Below are positions 15,209-20,329 of a stretch of DNA of 20,329 bases, one piece after another. Source of the DNA: Methanocorpusculum sp. MCE (lineage in GTDB: Archaea; Halobacteriota; Methanomicrobia; Methanomicrobiales; Methanocorpusculaceae); the NCBI GenBank assembly GCA_003315675.1, contig NIZU01000071.1, forward strand, positions 1-20,329, read 5' to 3'. The notes under the pieces are model-generated. The model was given only the letters and a program-made list of their open reading frames with translations, had not been told where the DNA came from and did not search any database. Position numbers and translations under genes: made by a program. Numbering within the stretch: position 1 is the first letter of the stretch; each line of letters starts with the position of its first letter.

Positions 15209-16576
15209 TTGTCGAAAGTAGTAGAAATTTCCCCGACCACCAGACATGAAGGTCACTCCAAGCTCGTTTTAAAAGTAAACGATGAAGGCATCATTGAGCG
15301 CGGAGACTGGCTTTCTATCACCCCGGTTCGTGGAGTAGAGAAACTTGCCATTGGTAAAACCTATGAGCAGGTCCCAAAGATCGCTTCCCGTGTGTGCGGT
15401 ATCTGTCCGATTGCCCACACACTTGCCGCAAGTGAGGCAATGGAAGCATCGATGGGTGTTGAGATCCCAGACGACGCATACCTCCTGCGTATGATTTTAC
15501 AGTGCGGTAACAGATTGCACTCTCATGCACTGCATGATATTCTGACACTGCCTGACTTATATCTGCCAGGAACCGACATCAAGGTCAACCCCTTCAGCCC
15601 AGAAGAGCCGGTCAGATCTGTCGCAAAGCGTATCCAGACCCTTCGTATGATCGGTCAGACCGTCGGCGAGATCGTCGGCGGCGAAGCAGTACACCCGTCC
15701 AACCCCCGTGTTGGAGGTATGTACAAGAACATCACCCCCCGTGCAAAAGCAAAGATCTACGATCTTGCAAAGCAGGGTATTCAGCTTGCCCGTGAACAGA
15801 TGGAGTTCATGATTGCTCTCGAAGAGAACTACATGAAACGTGACTGGGCAGAGATGTGCGGCCGCGAAGTTGCCATTCCACAAACCCTTGGTTACCACAA
15901 CCAGGGATATATGGCAGCAGCTCCGATGTACGGCAGCTCCTCCCTTGATGCAAATCCCGAGTGGGACCCGGCACGCTGGCTTGAAGTCAGACCCTGGGAC
16001 TGGTATATGGGTGAAGAAGAGATCACCATGGACGACCCCGCATACCCAGTCGGCGGAACCACCAAAGCAGGCGCAAAGGCCTGGCCGCAGATGCAGGCAT
16101 GCACCGGCGTACCTCTGTACGACGGACAGCCTGTTGAGGTAGGTCCCCGTGCACGTCTTGTAAAATACCAGAACTATGACCGCAAAGGCGCAATGGGATT
16201 AAACATTGCCCGTGCGATGGAGTATATGGACTGTATGTACAAGATGATCGAGGCAGTTGATGCAATTGACACCAGCGCCCCAGTCTGTGCAGACGTCATC
16301 CCTCAGGGTGACGGCGAAATCGGATGGGCAGCAAACGAAGCACCGCGTGGCAGTGATGTGCACCTTGCAAAGGTACGCAACGGCAAAGTCGAGTGGTTCT
16401 CCATGCTTGTCCCGACCACCTGGAACTTCCCAGTCTGCAGCCGTGCACTTACCGGCGCACCATGGGAACTTGCAGAAGTTATCGTCCGTGCATACGACCC
16501 CTGTGTTTCCTGCGCAACCCACATGATTGTGCTGGATGAAAACAACAAGCTCGTTGCACAGAAGCTCCTTGAGTAA
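15209..16576 (+). CDS. frhA: F420-reducing [NiFe] hydrogenase large (alpha) subunit
   Basis: FrhA holds the nickel-iron centre that splits H2 for reduction of coenzyme F420. The 455-residue product has the N-terminal L1 motif RVCGICPIAH (C63, C66, H70) and the C-terminal L2 motif DPCVSCATH (C432, C435, H438). The 17 residues after H438 should be removed by the endopeptidase FrhD once nickel is in place. The start is TTG at 15209, with GATGAGG 8 bases upstream; the protein begins SKVVEISPTTRHEGHSKL after the initiator, as expected. Strong preference for particular codons fits very high expression. It begins the operon frhA-frhD-frhG-frhB; the leader is structured. Confidence 0.97.
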   Translation: MSKVVEISPTTRHEGHSKLVLKVNDEGIIERGDWLSITPVRGVEKLAIGKTYEQVPKIASRVCGICPIAHTLAASEAMEASMGVEIPDDAYLLRMILQCGNRLHSHALHDILTLPDLYLPGTDIKVNPFSPEEPVRSVAKRIQTLRMIGQTVGEIVGGEAVHPSNPRVGGMYKNITPRAKAKIYDLAKQGIQLAREQMEFMIALEENYMKRDWAEMCGREVAIPQTLGYHNQGYMAAAPMYGSSSLDANPEWDPARWLEVRPWDWYMGEEEITMDDPAYPVGGTTKAGAKAWPQMQACTGVPLYDGQPVEVGPRARLVKYQNYDRKGAMGLNIARAMEYMDCMYKMIEAVDAIDTSAPVCADVIPQGDGEIGWAANEAPRGSDVHLAKVRNGKVEWFSMLVPTTWNFPVCSRALTGAPWELAEVIVRAYDPCVSCATHMIVLDENNKLVAQKLLE

Positions 16577-16585
16577 GCATATACC

Positions 16586-17068
16586 ATGGAAGGACTGTTT
16601 CCAGAAATAATAATCGCCGGTGTCGGTAACGAACTCTTCGGCGACGACGGATTTGGTCCCGTAGTGATCAGAGCTTTAGCTGACTACGAACTTCCCGACA
16701 ATGTAAAAGCAATGGATGTCGGCCTTGGCGGCCCTCACCTCATCTTTTCGATGCTGGATCCGGAAGTCACAAAGAAACTGATCATTGTGGATGCAATGGA
16801 CTTCGGGGGAAAACCCGGAGATGTCACGAAAATCCCCGCCGATCTTCTTCCTGAAGGCAGAGGAGAACGTTACATGGATGCCCATTCCGGAAATCTGCTT
16901 GATCCGATCGGCAGACTGAAAGGAAAAATGGATATTGTTATTATCGGGTGCCAGCCCGGATATATTCCTGCTCCGGATTCAGAGGACTTTACCCTCGAAT
17001 TAACTCCGGAAGTCCAAGGAGCTGTTCCCAAAACTGTAACTGTCATCTTACAGGAATTAGAGAGCTGA
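16586..17068 (+). CDS. frhD: Hydrogenase maturation endopeptidase for FrhA
   Basis: FrhD is a nickel-sensing protease of the HyaD/HycI family that trims the C-terminus of FrhA. The 160-residue product has GVGNELFGDDGFGP (12-25) with the metal-binding E16, then D69 in IIVDAMD and H100 in MDAHSGN, which are the positions expected of the other two ligands. It starts 9 bases after frhA and ends 3 bases before frhG, so it is translated as part of the operon; no strong binding site is seen. Its position between the two hydrogenase structural genes is the usual order in methanogens. Confidence 0.95.
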   Translation: MEGLFPEIIIAGVGNELFGDDGFGPVVIRALADYELPDNVKAMDVGLGGPHLIFSMLDPEVTKKLIIVDAMDFGGKPGDVTKIPADLLPEGRGERYMDAHSGNLLDPIGRLKGKMDIVIIGCQPGYIPAPDSEDFTLELTPEVQGAVPKTVTVILQELES

Positions 17069-17071
17069 AAA

Positions 17072-17983
17072 ATGGGATTATTAGATAAACTCAAAGGCTT
17101 ACTGTTCGGTAATGAGGCTGTCAGCGAGGGAAAACAGGACGCAAAGCCTGGTGCAAAACCAGCTGACGCAAAGGTCGAACAAAAGCCAATTATTACAAAA
17201 CCAAAGGAGGAGAAGCCAGTGGCTGACAAGATTACTGTAGGACACGTACACATGAGCGGTTGTACCGGATGTCTCGTGTCCCTTGCAGATAACTACGAAG
17301 GATTACTTACAATCCTCGACAAATACGCTGACCTCGTCTACTGTCTGACTCTCGCCGATGTGCGCCACATCCCAAAAATGGATGTCGCATTAGTCGAGGG
17401 TTCTGTCTGTATCAACGACGAGTGCTCAATGGAAGAGATTTTAGAAACGCGGGAGAACGCAGCAATTGTTGTGGCTCTCGGAGGATGCGCCTGCTACGGA
17501 AACACGACCCGTTTTAGCCGCGGCGGCCAGCAGAACCAGCCCCAGCATGAGAGCTTTTTGCCAATCGGCGATCTGATCAAGGTGGATGTCTATATCCCCG
17601 CATGTGCGCCGACACCGCAGCTGATCAGAAACGTTTGTCTTATGGCATACCTGTTACTGAAAGGAAACGACGAGCAGAAGGCACTTGCAACCGCATACCT
17701 TACACCGCTCATGAACCTTGCGGCAGCAGGAACCGAAGCATGCGGCTGCGACCTGATTACCGAAGTCATCAACCAGGGTCTCTGCTGTGGCTGCGGCAGC
17801 TGCGCAGCAGCCTGCCCGGTCCGTGCAGTTACAATAGTGTATGGCAAACCGCAGGTCGAACGCGATCTATGTATCAAATGTGGAGCATGCTACGCACAGT
17901 GCCCGAGAAGCTTCTTCAGCTTCGAAGTCTGTGGACAGTATGAAGCAATCACTAACCTCATTGGAGAGGTTATGAAACCCTGA
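17072..17983 (+). CDS. frhG: F420-reducing hydrogenase small (gamma) iron-sulfur subunit
   Basis: FrhG carries electrons from the FrhA site to FrhB through iron-sulfur clusters. The proximal cluster motif HMSGCTGC (C64, C67) and two ferredoxin-type sets, CCGCGSCAAACP (238-249) and CIKCGACYAQCP (267-278), are present. The open frame has an unusual 49-residue N-terminal extension: an amphipathic start MGLLDKLKGLLFG followed by a Lys/Ala/Pro/Glu-rich linker. A second start, GTG at 17219 (V50), lies 7 bases after GGAGGA (17206-17211) and would yield the canonical FrhG beginning ADKITVGHVHMSG. The annotated ATG is 3 bases after frhD with little ribosome-binding sequence. Both forms may be made. 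The stop is 20 bases before frhB. Confidence 0.93.
   Translation: MGLLDKLKGLLFGNEAVSEGKQDAKPGAKPADAKVEQKPIITKPKEEKPVADKITVGHVHMSGCTGCLVSLADNYEGLLTILDKYADLVYCLTLADVRHIPKMDVALVEGSVCINDECSMEEILETRENAAIVVALGGCACYGNTTRFSRGGQQNQPQHESFLPIGDLIKVDVYIPACAPTPQLIRNVCLMAYLLLKGNDEQKALATAYLTPLMNLAAAGTEACGCDLITEVINQGLCCGCGSCAAACPVRAVTIVYGKPQVERDLCIKCGACYAQCPRSFFSFEVCGQYEAITNLIGEVMKP
17206..17221 (+). promoter_or_regulatory. Internal ribosome binding site and GTG start inside frhG
   Basis: GGAGGA (17206-17211) precedes an in-frame GTG (17219-17221) by 7 bases. It is the best Shine-Dalgarno match in the frhA-frhG part of the operon. The same bases code for Lys-Glu-Glu-Lys, so the match could be fortuitous. 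Confidence 0.5.
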
Positions 17984-18003
17984 GGGTCCTGGAGGCGAAA
18001 AAA

Positions 18004-18876
18004 ATGGAATATCTTGGACAATACAAGGCAGTCTACAAAGCCAAAGCCGGCTGTGAAGACATTCTCGCAAAGTCCCAGGACGGAGGAATCGTCACAGCAA
18101 TGTTTGCCTACGCACTTGAGACAGGCATTATTGACGGAGCAATCGTCGCAGGACCAGGAGCAGAGCCGTACAAGCCTGAACCGATGATCGCCACAACGGT
18201 CGAAGAACTCTTCGCAAGCCGTGGAACCAAATACTCAGTCTCACCGAACCTTGCACTGATCAAAGAGGCGACCCGCAGCTATGGTCTTGACAAGATCGGT
18301 ATCGTCGGAACCCCATGTCAGATCCAGGCCGTTCGTAAAGGACAGCTCTACCCGGTCGGTCTGCGTGACGTCCCCGACAAGATCGCCCTTGCACTCGGTA
18401 TCTTCTGTATGGAAAACTTCCCCTACCAGGGACTCTTCCAGATGGTCGAAGACCACTGTGCAACCAAGATCGACAATGTCACCAAGATGGACATCGGAAA
18501 GGGCAAATTCTCCGTCTACACCGAACGCGGTGTAAACTCACAGATCCCCTTAAAGGTTACTCACAAGTATGAGCAGCCCGGATGCCACGTCTGTCTCGAC
18601 TACGTCGCAAACATGGCAGATATCTCAACCGGTTCCGTTGGAACTCCGGACGGATGGTCAACCGTCTTCGTTCGCTCCGCCGCCGGTGAGGCAGCCTTCA
18701 ACAAGGCAGTCGAAGCAGGCTGGATCATTGCCGAGTCAATGGACGGCGTCAAGCCGGGTCTTGAACTCGTCGAGAAGCTTGCAACCGAGAAGATCACCAA
18801 AAACCAGAAGTACCTTGAGCACAGAGCCCACAAGGAGCACGCTGCTCTCAAACCACTCCGTAACCCCTACACCTAA
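18004..18876 (+). CDS. frhB: F420-reducing hydrogenase beta subunit (FAD and F420 site)
   Basis: FrhB takes electrons from FrhG and passes a hydride through FAD to coenzyme F420. The 290-residue product shows CEDILAKSQDGGIVTAMFAYALE at the N-terminus, GTPCQIQAVRKGQL (C105), IFCMENFPYQGL (C135) and QPGCHVCLDY (C194, C197); the four cysteines fit the single 4Fe-4S cluster of the family. GGAGG at 17991-17995 is placed 8 bases before the ATG. It is the last hydrogenase gene. No T-run is visible immediately after it, so transcription may continue into the remnant that follows. Confidence 0.97.
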   Translation: MEYLGQYKAVYKAKAGCEDILAKSQDGGIVTAMFAYALETGIIDGAIVAGPGAEPYKPEPMIATTVEELFASRGTKYSVSPNLALIKEATRSYGLDKIGIVGTPCQIQAVRKGQLYPVGLRDVPDKIALALGIFCMENFPYQGLFQMVEDHCATKIDNVTKMDIGKGKFSVYTERGVNSQIPLKVTHKYEQPGCHVCLDYVANMADISTGSVGTPDGWSTVFVRSAAGEAAFNKAVEAGWIIAESMDGVKPGLELVEKLATEKITKNQKYLEHRAHKEHAALKPLRNPYT

Positions 18877-18887
18877 ACAGTGTATAA

Positions 18888-19199
18888 TGGATTACGACAT
18901 GTACCCATCCCTACAGCTGGATGGGCGGTCCGCCTTCGGTTCAGCGGCTTCTTTCCATGATCTGGCTTGGCAATATGTTCTATCCTGACGTATTCAATTA
19001 CAACGTCGATGACAGAGTCAAGGAGTTCTACTCTATGTTCTTCAGATATAACTTATCTGATACGGAACTTAACGAGCTGATGATCTATGCAAAGAGCAAT
19101 TCATCTGCAGGTTCTAACCAGACGCCTGTTCCAGCGGTAGGAATCCTTGCAGGTCTTTGTGCAGCATCAGTATTCGCTTTTGCACGACGCAAAAACTAA
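18888..19199 (+). pseudogene. C-terminal remnant of an ABC substrate-binding protein with surface anchor
   Basis: The frame has an ATG at 18921, giving 92 residues, but it is open back to 18888 with no start. The text (GGPPSVQRLLSMIWLGNMFY, then PDVFNYNVDDRVKEFYSMFF) looks like the last third of an iron- or cobalamin-type periplasmic binding protein, and it is followed by a Ser/Asn linker and TPVPAVGILAGLCAASVFAF with ARRKN, the linker-helix-basic tail of archaeal surface-anchored (archaeosortase-type) proteins. No N-terminal signal peptide or ligand-binding lobe is present, and it starts only 12 bases after frhB, so it is best read as the end of a gene whose front has been lost. The family match is from memory. 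Confidence 0.5.
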
Positions 19200-19220
19200 C
19201 CGGAACCCCCGGTAGACACC

Positions 19221-19235
19221 TTTTTTTTGAAAAAA
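19221..19235. terminator. Bidirectional T-run terminator
   Basis: Eight T (19221-19228) are followed by G and six A (19230-19235). The T-run ends plus-strand transcription behind the frh operon and remnant, and the A-run is a T-run on the minus strand 4 bases behind the regulator stop codon. CCGG-AACCC-CCGG just before (19200-19212) is a weak hairpin. Confidence 0.5.
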
Positions 19236-19238
19236 TAA

Positions 19239-20051
19239 TTAGTTATCCTTTTTCTGTACAGGTACCTGGATCTCGGTGAGCCAGTCATCTTCGGTTTTCT
19301 GATTCCAGATCCCGTCAATATAACTTTCTCTCGGGTTATCCGTAACTGTGTAGCCGTTCTCCTCGATCCATTTGAATATGAATGCATAGGCCTCGCGGAG
19401 AGCACTGTAAGGTCCTTTGTGCATTACGGATACTGCGGTGATGGCAGGCATTTTTTTGAATTTGATGCCGCCGACTTCCTTGCCGAATTTGTCAACCGCT
19501 TCACAATACTCGACATTAATGTCTTTTTCCCGGTATTCTCCATCGAGATATACGACAAAGCAGTATCCCGGGACAGTACATTTGATGTCCGGGTTTGCAG
19601 CCGCACATTCCGCACCTATTGCCGGAATCTCGGTAAAGTATGCGTCATAGTTTGGGATCGTCATTTTTTTCGAGTAGACGATACACTCTGGAATTTCTTT
19701 GATAGTTGCCTGATAATTCATAAAATACTCCTCCTCTTTTCCTTGTAGAATGAAATCGATTCGGGAGAGCTGGTCGGTTTTTTCCATTAGTTCAGTTTCA
19801 AGTCCGATTCTTCTTTTTTCCAGAATTTCTGCGGCATCCTCTCCGGAGATTATTTTCTTAATCTCGTCCAGGGATAGGCCTGCCTGCTGAAGCGACTTGA
19901 TGTAGTGGAGCTTGACAAGCTGACCGGTTGTGTAGTAACGGTAGCGTGCAAGATCGACCTTTTCCGGTTCAAGGATCCCGATCTCGTCATAGTATCGCAG
20001 AGTTTTAACGGTGGTCTTGCTCATTTTCGAAAACTCGCCGATTCGAAACAT
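19239..20051 (-). CDS. MerR-family regulator with GyrI-like effector-binding domain
   Basis: This is a dimeric transcription regulator. The 270-residue product starts MFRIGEFSKMSKTTVKTLRY, the MerR winged-helix DNA-binding domain, followed by YDEIGILEPEKVD and the dimerisation coiled coil (about 75-115). The rest (about 120-270) is a GyrI/SRPBCC-like ligand-binding domain as in BmrR, with SVMHKGPYSALREAYAFIFK and YIDGIW. The open frame runs 40 residues further upstream, but those residues are antisense-like and cross the operator; the ATG at 20051 is preceded by GGGGGAGA and is where all MerR proteins start. A palindromic site in its promoter suggests autoregulation. The likely inducer is a small, often cationic or toxic compound. 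Confidence 0.92.
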   Translation of the reverse strand: MFRIGEFSKMSKTTVKTLRYYDEIGILEPEKVDLARYRYYTTGQLVKLHYIKSLQQAGLSLDEIKKIISGEDAAEILEKRRIGLETELMEKTDQLSRIDFILQGKEEEYFMNYQATIKEIPECIVYSKKMTIPNYDAYFTEIPAIGAECAAANPDIKCTVPGYCFVVYLDGEYREKDINVEYCEAVDKFGKEVGGIKFKKMPAITAVSVMHKGPYSALREAYAFIFKWIEENGYTVTDNPRESYIDGIWNQKTEDDWLTEIQVPVQKKDN

Positions 20052-20099
20052 TATCTCTCCCCCAACATATGTTTTATTTGTTTGATAAATTCTGTATCT

Positions 20100-20120
20100 A
20101 CTCTCCGGCAACAGGAGAGT
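20100..20120. promoter_or_regulatory. MerR-type operator palindrome
   Basis: ACTCTCC (20100-20106) and GGAGAGT (20114-20120) are perfect inverted arms around 7 bases. Arm sequence and spacing resemble the BmrR operator of Bacillus subtilis (GACTCTCCCCTAGGAGGAGTC). It lies 49 bases upstream of the regulator start. A minus-strand TATA candidate (CGTATAAGG, about 20128-20136) is just upstream, so the site sits between TATA box and transcription start. Confidence 0.7.
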
Positions 20121-20167
20121 TGCAATCCTTATACGTTGTTTTTTCCAAAAAGGACAATCAAGCGCTT

Positions 20168-20329
20168 TCACGCATACCCGGGCGGGTGCTCGTCCTCTTT
20201 TCTCTCCTCATCTTTGCCTTTGTAGAACTTTTCATAAAATGCGGTGAAGTTCTTTTCGCATTTGGTGATGAGTCCTTCGTCCACATTTTCCTTCGGGATA
20301 TTTTTTGCAAGTTCTGCGGACAGGATCTC
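20168..20329 (-). CDS. Unrecognised protein, C-terminal 53 residues
   Basis: The frame is open from the right window edge and stops with TGA (20168-20170). The 53 visible residues are highly charged, with ENVDEGLITKCEKNFTAFYE and a tail KGKDEERKEDEHPPGYA. No motif is recognisable, and the gene's start is outside the window. It runs on the same strand as the MerR-type regulator, 116 bases upstream of it, with the operator in between, so it could be co-regulated only if transcription reads through. Confidence 0.65.
   Translation of the reverse strand, partial: EILSAELAKNIPKENVDEGLITKCEKNFTAFYEKFYKGKDEERKEDEHPPGYA

Noticed and set aside
20052..20171. 40-residue N-terminal extension of the MerR-type regulator
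   Set aside because: MerR proteins begin at the MFRIGEFSK helix; the extension would translate the operator, and a good ribosome binding site precedes 20051.
1..20329. tRNA, rRNA or CRISPR array
   Set aside because: Gene-free stretches were read for cloverleaf-like arms and regular direct repeats; none was found, although short unusual RNAs in the frh leader cannot be excluded by eye.

Overview
The window comes from a hydrogenotrophic methanogenic archaeon, most likely a member of the Methanomicrobiales close to Methanocorpusculum (the genus is a guess from gene content and style). It carries a complete F420-reducing [NiFe] hydrogenase operon (frhADGB), an archaeal MptA-type GTP cyclohydrolase of methanopterin synthesis, A/T-rich archaeal TATA-type promoters, T-run terminators and GGAGG-type ribosome binding sites. 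No rRNA, tRNA or CRISPR array was seen.

Layout. The left edge (1-84, minus) is the start of a probable transposase. Then comes a roughly 340-base gene-free stretch with a structured hairpin element and a T-run terminator. A minus-strand operon follows (4643 to 424): an AMP-forming acyl-CoA synthetase, then an ECF transporter in which the substrate-binding membrane protein is fused to both ATPase domains, then EcfT. From a divergent promoter (4644-4736) a plus-strand group runs: two related membrane proteins with PFW-type motifs (the second a zinc-ribbon protein broken by a frameshift at an A7 run), an ATP-grasp ligase and a RecQ helicase. RecQ meets a convergent ketol-acid reductoisomerase (ilvC), which shares a palindromic AT-rich promoter with divergent mptA.

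A two-gene unit follows. One gene is an unrecognised, Ala/Gly-rich protein of about 614 codons interrupted by an in-frame TAA. It overlaps by four bases a divergent LarC-like gene, frameshifted at an A9 run. A long, structured, gene-free leader (14785-15208) then precedes frhA-frhD-frhG-frhB. Behind frhB lies what looks like the tail of a surface-anchored ABC substrate-binding protein. The right end holds a minus-strand MerR/GyrI-type regulator with a palindromic operator-like site in its promoter, and the 3' end of an unrecognised gene.

How they work together. FrhA (NiFe site), FrhG (iron-sulfur electron wire) and FrhB (FAD/F420 site) reduce F420 with H2 for methanogenesis, and FrhD is the protease that finishes FrhA. 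MptA supplies the pterin for methanopterin. The LarC-like protein belongs to a nickel-cofactor family, but its link to hydrogenase is only positional. The most notable observations are three interrupted genes (two at A-runs, both repaired by skipping one A), a possible second start in frhG, the S-A-A' fused ECF transporter behind an acyl-CoA synthetase, the uncharacterised gene coupled to the LarC-like gene, and the MerR operator.
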